A DNA stretch of 64,000 bases, taken from Saussurea involucrata (lineage: Eukaryota; Streptophyta; Magnoliopsida; Asterales; Asteraceae). Position numbers and translations under genes: made by a program. The notes under the pieces were generated by a model. That model searched no databases. It was given only the letters and a program-made list of their open reading frames with translations, and had not been told where the DNA came from. The DNA lies in the NCBI GenBank assembly GCA_033807775.1, contig CM066320.1, forward strand, positions 179,338,784-179,402,783, in the 5' to 3' direction. Positions 34,003-43,718 of the stretch are shown one piece after another. Each line of letters opens with the position of its first letter. Position 1 is the stretch's first letter.

Positions 34003-36382
34003 ACAACCCCAAACCGAGTGTTGCTTGTCCCCAAGAAAATTAGCGATAAAATAGAAATAAAGCACACATAAGTGAAATAATAATAATAATAACTGCACAA
34101 TTCCCAATCGGTACCAAGTGGTGCATCAGTGATTTCCCATACCCGTGAATATCTATCTCACTCTCGCCTCATTCTTATTTCGTTTGATCCATGACCTTCC
34201 ATTGGGAGTTGAACTCGTGACTGTTCCGATTACGTTCGGGTTAGACTAGGTCCAAACATATTAGGGAAAACATTTCGCCTCGACCCTACCTCACGGGATA
34301 CTCTCGTTTCGCTCGAACCTAGGTTATCGCTCGTGTTGTCATGTTTAAGGAGGTTATGTACAAGAATACTCAAATTATTACATGACAACTCTAGAGAAAG
34401 ACGCACAATTGTCCAAAAATTTGATCTCAGAAGGAGTCAAGTAGCAAGACAGGGAATATCGATGAGGGTGGTCGTATACCGTAATCACATCTTCCAAAAG
34501 ATCATACAGGTCTTTACAAGGGTTGTAATGGGGCTAGGGCTATGGCTGAGAAACGAAGGGTAAAATGGTTCAAAGATCCTTGGTGTGTCAATCATTGGCA
34601 GTTCCGAACTTCTCTACTTCAGCCTCTATCATTTGGCCCTCTTTGTCACTATTGGAGTCGCTTTGACTCTCTTATTCAGCTGCTATAAATACTATCTGAC
34701 TAACTGTATTTTTTTTTCTTTTCTCAGTTGGGACTTCATTGGTCCTCTTTATTTGTTTGGGGCATCATTGGCCCTCTTTTCTATCTTTTCTATTTCTCGG
34801 GTTACATTGACCCGTTTTATTCTCATGACTGGCCTGTTCTATTCTTTTCTGCTCTATCTTTCGTAGTTCATCACTGCCTTTGATTTACACGCTTTCGGAT
34901 AAGGGTTGGCTAAGGCTTATGGCTAAAGGTGTACTGGTGGGTTTAGAAACGAATAAGGTGCGTGTTTGGCTGCAAAAGGGCTATGGATACACACAAAAGG
35001 GTGAAAGGGAACGATAGCTAAAATGGTTAAAAACAAAACACATAATGCCTGGAATCATATCTTAAGGTCCACATGATATGGTCTACTATACCCTTACCCA
35101 ATATCCCGAGGTTCGTCTTTGCTACTCAATGCAATAATGTAGCGAGATCATTCTACATTCACGACAAGGAATTCGAAAAAGTGTATAAGAATTAGGTGTA
35201 TGAATCCCTCGAAATGAAAAACGTCTTTTAGGCTCAAAACTCACTATCGGGTGGTCTCCACTAATATCCCTAGTCATGTCCTTTCCCGGTCCTTCCCTAA
35301 CGGTCACCTCACTATCACAAGATTCTTCCCACAATGGTTGGTCTCAATCATTCAAAACAAAAAATTTACCTATTATGATCTAGACACTCAGAAGTGCAGG
35401 AAATCTACGTGCATAACTTGGGTCTGATTGGGCAACCCCAAACCTTACCCACACATTGTCCCCAATGTGCAAGTAAAGTCGTAGGTGATGCGACTCGAAT
35501 CATTGTGCAGTTATTATAGGTATAAAAAGGATGAGCAAGGCATTACATAGCAAGCAAAAGAAAACCCAAAATTTCTAAAATGGGCACCCCAAACCTAGGT
35601 CGTGGCCTAGGTTTGCCAATAAAAGCCAACCCCAAACCTCGAAAAAACCGAGGTTTGCACAGGGTTTAACTTTGAGTGTGTAGATGTGAAAGATGAGGCA
35701 CCCCAAACCTAAGTGAAACTTAGGTTTGTTGCATCTCGTTTAAAATTACAGAACCCAACATCATACACCACTCGTTACTATGCAAGGTTAGAACATACCT
35801 GTTTTGCCAGGACGGAAGAGCGGATCTTGAAAGATTGAGCTACCGGAGAAAGAGGGGAGAGCATGCAAAACAAACAAAAGACACAAAACACACGACGAAA
35901 AATGCAGGAAGATGAAACACACAAAGCAATAAAGGAAACAAAAGTTGCACGAAAAACGAACAGGGGACACCCGCGGTTTGCTGCGCGGCTTGCAGGCCGC
36001 GCCACATCCCGCGTAACCCACTGTTTCACAAACAGTCAGAGGAGTCCCGCGGCTTGACACGCGGTATGTAAACCGTGGCATAAGCCGCGTATGTCCCTGT
36101 TCCAGCTATTTTTGATTTTTCGATTTTTCGATTTTTATGGTTTTTTTCGGAAATAAAAACACACTCAAAATAAAAATTAATAAAGACATCAAACCTTGGT
36201 GGGTTGCCTCCCACCCAGCGTCGTATTTAAAGTCGTGGCACGACTATGTGGTTTCAGCTCGGCTCGGTATCCGCAGACTCGAATCGCCCACACTTGCGAT
36301 TTCCCGCGGTTTCTCCCCCCTTTGGTCTTCCTTTACTAGCTCCGGGTCTTTCTTCGCTTCGACCTCTTCCATCATCGAACAT
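34003..36382 (-). other. Athila-like internal region downstream of protease
   Basis: No RT, integrase or envelope-like coding is recognised in about 2.4 kb. It contains three short hairpins (35580-35740), a palindromic GC-rich cassette (35969-36093) related to one in the LTR, and repeated ttggccctctttg phrases (34630-34790). It is probably a rearranged non-coding filler of a non-autonomous subfamily. Confidence 0.6.
35580..35740. repeat. Three consecutive CCCCAAACCT hairpins
   Basis: Three units share the frame CCCCAAACCT-stem-AGGTTTG but have different stems: CCTAGG...CCTAGG, CCTCG...CGAGG and CCTAAGT...ACTTAGG. The shared flanks with changing but self-complementary stems suggest that base pairing is conserved. 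Confidence 0.7.
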
Positions 36383-38560
36383 CTAAAACATAACCTTTTC
36401 GCCGCCTACCCGGAAGGTTATCTCACCTTCTTCCATGTCGATCAAAGCTCGGCTCATGGCCAGAAATGATCGTCCCAATATCAACGGGACCTCTTCGTCT
36501 TCGTCTATATCTATGACTACGAAGTCGACTGGAAAGTAAAACTTACCGACCTTGATCAACACGTCCTCGATCACTCCATATAGGTATCTAATTGATCGAT
36601 CGGCGAGCTTTAACGTCATGTATGTCGGGCTTACCTCACCCAGGCCGAGTTTCCTGAAAATAGAAAGAGGCATCAGGATAATACTTGCCCCTAAATCACA
36701 TAAAACTTTATTAAAAGTAAACTCCCCAATCTGAATAGGGATTGAAAAACTCCCTGGATCTTTAAGCTTCGGGGGAAGCTTATTTTGGAAAATCGCGCTG
36801 CACTCTTCAGTGAGTGCAACGGTGGCCTGGTAATCAAGTGCCCTTTTCTTTGACAGGATCTCTTTCATGAACTTCATGTAGGAGGGCATTTGTGCCAACG
36901 CATCTGCAAAAGGGATGTTAATGGTTAACTTTTTAAAAACATCAATAAATTTCGAAAAATTAACATCATCCTTATTATTTCTCAGTCTGTTCAGATATGG
37001 CGCGCTCGGTACTGCCGGCTTGGTCGGTGGTGACACCTCTTTCTCCTTCGGTTTCTCTTCTTCAATCACTACCTCTTCTTCAGTCTCTAGCTCAGCCATG
37101 TCTATGATCTCGACCTCTTTCTCTTTTGGATCGGTCTCTCTTGTTGGCTCCCCATTCAGCTCCTTGCCATTTCTTAGGTAAATGGCATTGCACTCCTCTC
37201 TCGGTTTCCTTTCGGCCATGCTTGGGAATGCTCCAGGAGGTCGGTTTTGTAGGGCTTCAGAGATTTGCCCCACTTGCCTCTCCAAGATCTTTATAGATGT
37301 TGTATTTTGCTCGGTAGCCGCCTTGACAGCGCTCACTGTGCTTGCTAATTCCCCAACTGTGCCGGCTAATCCCGCGACTGTGCTGTCCATTTTAGACATG
37401 AACTTCATCATCATGTCTTCGAGTCCCGGCTTCTTCTCTACCGATGGTCCCTCGTTCCTTTGGTTAAAACCTGGAGGACGGTAGGCATTGTTAGTACTAG
37501 GAGAATTAAAAGAGTTAGAAGGATTACCTGGTTGTTGACCGGGTTGACTCCACGACAAGTTCGGATGCTTCTTCCACCCCTCGTTATAAGTGTTTGAAAA
37601 AGGGTCGTTTCTCGGTTGATAGTTCCGGTTTTGCATATATTGGACTTGTTCGGGTGCTTCCGGGCTACTTTTATTCATATGATTTGTGATGAAGGCTAGT
37701 TGAGCTTTCAGTTCATTCAGCTCATTACTTTCTTGCACACTTGCTACTCGTCTCACGGCTGATCTCGGGGTGGAAAAACTATGCTCCGCCAAATTCTCTA
37801 TCAGTTCGCACGCTTCTTCATAGGACTTATCCATTAGTGCTCCACCCGTCGCGGCTGTGATGTCATTTTTGAATTGTGGGTGGAGGCCACTAAAGAAGGT
37901 TTGGATAATAACCCAGTCTTGTAACCCATGGTGCGGACATTTCTTGATCATGTCCTTGAAACGCTCCCAAGCTTCATATAGGGTTTCCTAATCCCATTGT
38001 GCGAAATGGGTGATCTTTGCCATCAGTTGGGCGGTTCTGCTCGGAGGGAAGAACTTCTGAAGGAACGCTGCCTTCAGTTGCTCCCAAGTGGTTACCAAGT
38101 CCGGTGGAATACTCTCGGTCCACGTTTCGACTCGGCCCTTGAGGGAGAATCCAAATAACCTCAGCTTGATGGCATCTTCGCTCATGCCATTGATCTTGAA
38201 AGTGTTGCAAACCCGCTCAAATGCACGGAGATGTGCATGAGGGTCTTCCGCTGGTGTCCCTCCATACTGGTTATGTTGCACCATTACGATGGTGCTTGGC
38301 TTCAGCTCGAAGTAATTCGCCCCATTGGCGGGCGCTTGAATGCCTATGCGTGCCGCCGCCACGTTAGGATCGGCGAACGACCGCATAGGGCGTCTTTCCG
38401 GTAGTGGTGGTGGATTGTTATTGCGTGGAGGTGGTCTCTCGTCACCCATATCGATCTTGATGTCTTTTTTGGTTTTTGCTTCTTTGCGGAGACGGCAGGC
38501 GGTTCTTTCGATTTCCGGATCGAGTTGCTCGATTTCCTTCCCTCGGGTCGTCCTTGGCAT
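36383..38560 (-). pseudogene. Athila-like gag-protease with one in-frame stop
   Basis: The ATG at 38560 (MPRTTRGKEIEQLD) starts a single minus-strand frame to 36383, broken by one TAG at 37988-37990 between FAQWD and ETLYEAWERFKD. The first half contains the Gypsy retrotransposon gag core (AHLRAFERVCNTFKI, WEQLKAAFLQKFFP). The middle is a Gln/Asn/Pro-rich linker with a helical stretch. The end is an aspartic protease domain with the active-site block VLCDLGASIILMP, then PLILGRSFLAMSRALID. DLGAS instead of DSGAS is usual for Athila-type proteases. The frame ends at VMF without entering RT. The products would form particles and process themselves. Confidence 0.85.
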
Positions 38561-38712
38561 AAACCAATTAGTACCTGAAAAGGAAGTAAGCAAGATTAGT
38601 GTTCCAGAAACTGAAAGTGATGGAGTAAACTAACAGAATAAAAATAAAAAATAAAAAAAATGTCCAATCTAATAACGCCTATAGATGGTAGTGCTATTAG
38701 CAACAACTATTT

Positions 38713-38729
38713 CCCCGGCAACGGCGCCA
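38713..38729 (-). promoter_or_regulatory. Athila-like primer-binding site
   Basis: The minus strand reads GGCGCCGTTGCCGGGGA shortly after the LTR end TTATCA, matching the tRNA-Asp-type primer site common in Athila/Tat elements. Confidence 0.85.
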
Positions 38730-38735
38730 AAAACT

Positions 38736-40078
38736 TGATAAGGCTAGGTATCACCCCACCTAAATCTCACCGCAAGTGTACGGGTCGAAGTCAAGTAATT
38801 GTACTTTAGAAAGTACGAGTATCGAATCACGGGGAACTAGGAACTAAATATCACAATTACTATAATTGCTACTAACTGAACTATCGAAAATTGAGAGGTT
38901 GGTATTAAACTACTAATTGCAGAAAATAATCAAACACAAGACAGACAATGAACAGCTTTGGAATTCAGATAGAGAAAACAGTTGAGGGTTGGAAATCCTT
39001 AGGTTGTCACATATGAACATCAGACTTAAAACCAATACCAGTTAATTCCGTTGATGAATACCCAATCTTGATCTAACCATTGTTCTCTCTCGAGTTACAA
39101 CGGTTATATTCGTAAAGCACGGTTCTTTCTCAAGCTACCATGAGTTTTATCTTGACAACACAAGTTAAATCTCTTGATCTCAACCTATGTAGTTCAAAAC
39201 ACTTTAAGCACAAGATTATAATGAGACTAAGGTTTACTCAGTATATCTCTATCCTTTCTTACCTTAGGCGTGTGATTTCTAGTTCTATTTGATAATTAAC
39301 TCTCTCGAACTTACTTAACAACAACAAATCAATCGTAAATTGGCCAAATTCACAATAGCATTAAGAGCAAAATCACATGCATTCATTAAATCGGAAAACT
39401 GATAAAAGTCACTCGTCATCCATCTATATGTTCAATCCTAATTCAATCCAACCCCCAACATCTAAAGATTAGTTCATGATGTTGGGGGATTCAAACACAA
39501 GAGAAAGAGAAACGAAAACGTATGTAAACATAATAACTGTGATCGTGGTGAATGTGAAAGATGTAGTGATGAACTCCCTTCTCCCGTGATTGAATCTACT
39601 TGCGTCGTGAACGTGTCCTCGATTGATCCTCCCTCGTCGCTCCAAAAGGTGTCACTCGGCTCTGAAAATCGCCCCTGGAACTGCTCTGGCCGTCGTGTGA
39701 AAGTTGCGTATCGAATGAATGACCTAAAAATCGAAATTAACAGCTTAAAATCGACAAACAGTGGGTTACGCGACCTACCATGCGACTTGCAAGTCGCGTG
39801 GCAAGTCGCGCGTATGCTTTTTGTTGCGTGGGTCGATTTCTGGTTCGCGGATCGGGTCCTGGTTCGGTTGCGGGTCTTGGGCTTGACTTTTGGGCTTCCG
39901 TTAGGCTTCGTTTGGACTCGTTTTGGGCTTTTTTTAGCTTCTTTCTCGAGGATTACCGCATTTTAGATAACATGTATAAATCACTAGATAAACCGTAAAA
40001 TACACGCCTTTTTACTTGAATACAAGCCAATCTCATTGGTTTGAGAACTGAAAATAACGCCAAAAAGTGGCGTTATCA
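38736..40078 (-). repeat. Athila-like LTR, right copy (5' LTR in sense)
   Basis: 1343 bp. Outside 39734-39963 it differs from the left copy at only scattered positions. Confidence 0.92.
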
Positions 40079-40083
40079 AGACA

Positions 40084-40322
40084 GTTATGAATATCGCAGC
40101 AGTTAGTTGCGATAGTTATGAGGTTTTGCGATAGTTATGAATGTCGCAACCTTGGGTTGCGACAAGTAGGATGTATCGCAACAGTTGGTTGCGACAAGAT
40201 GTGTATCGCAATAGTTGGTTGCGATAAGATGGGATATCGCAATAGTGGGTTACGATAAAATACTGTGTCGCAAGTAGTAAGTTGCGACAAGGGTTATCGC
40301 AGCAAGTTGGTTGCGATAAGAG
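40084..40322. repeat. TTGCGATAA-type array in the Gypsy 5' LTR
   Basis: About fifteen alternating TATCGCAA and TTGCGATAA/TTGCGACAA motifs, often spaced as TATCGCAACAGTTGGTTGCGATAAGATG so that neighbours form inverted pairs (the long phrase lies at about 40173-40230). It is the same core motif as in Copia element A. The 3' LTR copy is at 44370-44605. Confidence 0.92.
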
Positions 40323-40849
40323 TCGAGAATTTTGGGATATTTAAGATTCTTAGTATTTAAGGGTCATGTATAGTAGATTAATACCAGTACAATATGTATA
40401 TGGGTATTTCAGATCTCTGTGAAGTTGGTGGCGGAAATTCCTACGACTTTAAAATAAAGTAAGAGTGACGCGACTACAATCAGGTGAGTTCATTCTTATC
40501 TTACCCTTTTATAACGTTTTTAAATTATGGTAAGCTGTATTTTTATAATGAACTGATTGGATGAAGTTTGGAAGAATGATTTTATGAAGTAAAATTATAT
40601 CAAGATTCGTAAGTCATGATATTGATTGGTTAGACTTATGTTATAAGAAATTGACGTATTAAATGTGATCTGCTTATACTAAATGATATAAGAGATCTGT
40701 AAAGGAGGTTTGATTTTACTGAATGATATGAGAATTTGTGTGATAAATATGTGATTGGCTCATACCGAATAATATGAGAAATTCATATAAGCATTATCAT
40801 GTACGAGTTTGAGTAAGTGGAACGGATCCATATACATTAGTTTTTTTTT

Positions 40850-41660
40850 GATAACGTAGGATAGGCAAAGTATAATTGCTATTCCTGTTTATATTGGAAG
40901 GTAATGAATAGGCAAAGTAGAATTGTTATTCATGGAGAAAAGAGGAATAGACAAATGTTATTCCCGTGTATCCTTGAAAAGGAGGAATAGACCAAATGTT
41001 ATTCCCGTGTATTCTTGAAAAGAGGAATAGACAAATGTTATTCCCGTGTATCCTTGAAAAGGAGGAATAGACCAAATGTTATTCCCGTGTATTCTTGAAA
41101 AAGAGGAATAGACAAATGTTATTCCCGTGTATCCTTGAAAGGGGACCAAATGTTATTTCGCGTGTATCCTTGGAATCTTTGAATAGGCATAGTATAACTG
41201 CTATTCAGGTTGAATGTTTGAATATGCATTGTATAATTGCTATTCAGGTTGAATGTTTGAATATGCATAGTATAATTGCTATTCAGGTTGAATGTTTGAA
41301 TAGGCATAGTATAATTGCTATTCAGGTTGAATGTTTGAATAGACATAGTATGATTGCTATTCATGTTGAATAATTGAATTGGTAAAATAGAATTACTATT
41401 CATGTAGAGATGAGGGAATAGGTAAAGTATAAATTGTTATTATATTAACTGAAGTGAATAGGCAAAGTATAGTTGCTATTCGGATTGGAGATGTGGAAAT
41501 ATGAGTTAGACAAAGTGTAAGTATTATTCTTTGCATTTCGGCAGATTAAAATAGGCAATATATATAAGTGATATATCTTCCCTATTCCAAGAAGAAAGTA
41601 TGGTAATTGAATGTAAGTTCTTAGGTTTGATTGATAAACCAGAATATGTAAAGATTCGTG
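40850..41660. repeat. Hairpin repeat arrays in the Gypsy 5' LTR
   Basis: Array 1 (about 40945-41160): roughly six units of about 38 bp with GGAATAGAC-AAATGT-TATTCC. Array 2 (about 41170-41400): about five units of 39 bp with GAATAGGCATAG-TATAATTG-CTATTC. Each unit is a small inverted repeat (GGAATA/TATTCC or GAATAG/CTATTC). Looser single units flank the arrays. Confidence 0.9.
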
Positions 41661-42053
41661 GTAGGCTATCAAATACGATAATATGACTTTCTAGATGATA
41701 GTCATACTCATGGGATCGAGTATACGTCTGTTATGTGAGACGAGTATGAGTATGGTATGAACGAGTGTAAGACAAGTTTGATAAACCTTGTTTGCATTAA
41801 TTTAAAAGTATTATTTTGAAAACGAATGTTCTCACTAGGCGTTAGCCTAATCGTTTCAAATTATATTTTCTTACCAGGTATGAGCTCAGGGAAGTAATGG
41901 GACGAGTGGAGAGTTTATAGTGGCGACAAGTTGAAGTAAATTGACTCTTGTTATTATTTTCACTTGTTAAGAATTTTTATGTTATGGATATTAGATGCGT
42001 AAACCCTTTTATTTCAGGTTTAAATTTGCCCTGATTTTTAGGGTGTTACAATA

Positions 42054-42065
42054 TGGTATCAGAGC
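42054..42065 (+). promoter_or_regulatory. Gypsy primer-binding site
   Basis: TGGTATCAGAGC follows the 5' LTR end (TGTTACA) by three bases and confirms plus orientation. Confidence 0.9.
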
Positions 42066-42402
42066 ATTAGTTTAAGTGAACTAGGTATGCTAGTGAGATA
42101 CCTAGACTTAAGCTGAGATGAATTAAGTTATGATGCGAGAGATATAGGTAGAAGTACTAAGACGGGATAGTCTTAGAGTCGACGGAAATACTTGAAATTA
42201 GTACGGTAGCGATGGTAACGAGAATTCTCATATATAATATATTCACAATCTCAATTAGCTACTGTTATTATGAATATATTACTACACGAGTATACCTGTT
42301 TATAAATTGTTACAGTGAGTAATGATCGGTAAAGTATATTTCGTATGTTTAGATATGTGTAACCATTTCTTATGGTTATCCCTTTTGTGTTATATCGGAA
42401 CG

Positions 42403-43057
42403 ATGGTGAATACGCCACCAAGGTCCTCTAATTCTACGGAGGACAGACCAGTAAATGATTGGGGGTTGGAGGGACAACCTGGAAGTGGCGGAACCCATGA
42501 AAGTCCGCCGAGGCAACCTCTAATAGGTGGATTGGAAAGTCAAACACATAGAACGAGTACTGGTACTTCTAATCCGGAAATGCCGGAATCGACAATGGAA
42601 TCTCGTATGATGGAAAACATGACGAGAATGATGACTAAAGCAATGGCACAACAAACAGAGATGTTCACGAAAGTGTTGAATGATCATATCGTTAAGTTGC
42701 ATAGACCAGAGGTGAGTACCGGTGTTGTAACTCCACCTGTTAATCCAGTATTGAAAACTGATGATAGAATAGAAGAAGTTTATGCTGGAAATAGAGTTGA
42801 AATAACTCGAGCGGAAACTTTGCCAGAAACCGGAAACTTTTGTTAAGAATCATTGTATTGAATCCCGTCGAGAAACCAAATTGTATGTTAAATGTTTCAA
42901 GTGCGGAGAAGCTGGCCACAAGATTAAAAACTGCCATATTCAAGGGTCAACTTGCTATGAATGTAAGAAGTCTGGTCATTATCGAAGGGAGTGCCCGATG
43001 TTGAAAGATAGCAAGAATAAAGGGAAGAAATCCAACATTTCAACATCAAAGGATTGA
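42403..43057 (+). pseudogene. Gypsy gag remnant: N-terminus joined to two zinc knuckles, capsid missing
   Basis: The ATG at 42403 (MVNTPPRSSNSTED) opens a frame with a Met-rich helix (MMENMTRMMTKAMAQQTEMF) and stops at 42846. In the next frame from about 42833 the sequence encodes two CCHC knuckles, CFKCGEAGHKIKNC and CYECKKSGHYRREC, and ends at 43057. A full Gypsy gag has a capsid domain of some 150-200 residues between such parts; here it is deleted and a frameshift sits at the joint. The remaining protein could bind nucleic acid but not build a capsid. Confidence 0.8.
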
Positions 43058-43517
43058 AACTTTTCACGTGGTGATAAAAGACGTTAAGGAATGGATGGAT
43101 ATGTTTTTGATACTGCCCTTGTTTATTTTACGCATAGGTGTATGAATATTATGTAAGTAAGGCTAACTTATCTTTTGTATTTTGGTTTATATCAAAAGTT
43201 AGATATATTAGTTGTTATTGTGGATAGATGCTTTAATGATTGAAAGGATTAAAATAAGCTCAAATTATAGTTGGATAAAAGATTTGATAATTGAATAGTT
43301 ACCCCAAGGAGATCCGTAAAATTTTAAGTTGGGGAGTGTGTAATGTTGAAAGATGTAAAATCCAGAAGATGTGGAAAGTCGAGTCCTTGTTCTTCCTGGA
43401 CTTTTAACCGTGAATAAGTATATAAGACTAGAAATTGGAAGGGATATATGACATATTTTATGTGGGTAGGATGTGATTCCGCTTATTGAAATGAGAGTGG
43501 TTGAGAAGAGTAGTTGT

Positions 43518-43673
43518 ATGGAAGAACCGTAAGTGATTATAGAAAGATCAGTTAAGAAGTTATGACCTAAGAATATGGTTAGGTTGAGAGTTCAATGGAA
43601 ACATCACTGAGGTGCTGATGTGACATTGGAAGTTGAAGAGGATATGAAGATTGGATATCCTCATTGATTTACC
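43518..43673 (+). pseudogene. Gypsy pol extreme C-terminal relic
   Basis: One frame reads NMVRLRVQWKHH, then GADVTLEVEEDMKIGYPH, resembling the end of Gypsy integrase (VKVQWxHH...ATWExExxMxxxYPxLF). It carries stops at TAA, TGA, TGA and TGA positions. It lies just before the polypurine tract, as the end of pol should, and shows that this element arose by internal deletion of an autonomous Gypsy element. Confidence 0.65.
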
Positions 43674-43703
43674 TAGCTCTGATTTCGGGGACGGAATCAT
43701 TTT

Positions 43704-43718
43704 TAAGTTGGGGAGTAT
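43704..43718 (+). promoter_or_regulatory. Gypsy polypurine tract
   Basis: AAGTTGGGGAGTAT immediately precedes the 3' LTR TGTAACACC at 43719. Confidence 0.8.

Larger units (their letters stand above)
32661..40078 (-). mobile_element. Athila-like Gypsy element, gag-protease only
   Basis: 7418 bp with LTRs at 32661-34002 and 38736-40078 and a perfect agaca target duplication (32656-32660, 40079-40083). Read on the minus strand the LTR starts TGATAACGCCACTTTTTGG and ends AGCCTTATCA. The primer site is GGCGCCGTTGCCGGGGA (tRNA-Asp type, about 38713-38729), typical of the Athila/Tat group. The polypurine tract GGTTTGGGGTTGT (34003-34015) lies before the 3' LTR. Only gag and protease are present; RT, RNase H and integrase are missing. 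Confidence 0.93.
32003..42050 (+). repeat. Gypsy 5' LTR, split by the Athila-like element
   Basis: The left piece is 32003-32660; the right piece resumes at 40084 after the Athila-like element and the duplicated agaca. Joined length is about 2.6 kb. It contains a (GA)n run (32340-32372), a TTGCGATAA-type array (40084-40322) and two families of hairpin repeats (40850-41660). Confidence 0.9.

Noticed and set aside
34585..34866. Hydrophobic ORF within the Athila-like element resembling a membrane protein
   Set aside because: It lies on the strand opposite the element and in low-complexity T-rich DNA with repeated ttggccctctttg phrases; no homology or start context supports it.
41095..41373. Repetitive ORFs on both strands of the Gypsy LTR
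   Set aside because: They are translations of the 39-bp hairpin repeat, which happens to be a multiple of three; nothing beyond the repeat is encoded.
40945..41400. CRISPR-like regular repeats
   Set aside because: Units are tandem with near-identical spacers, lie inside a plant Gypsy LTR and are copied in the partner LTR; no cas-like genes occur.
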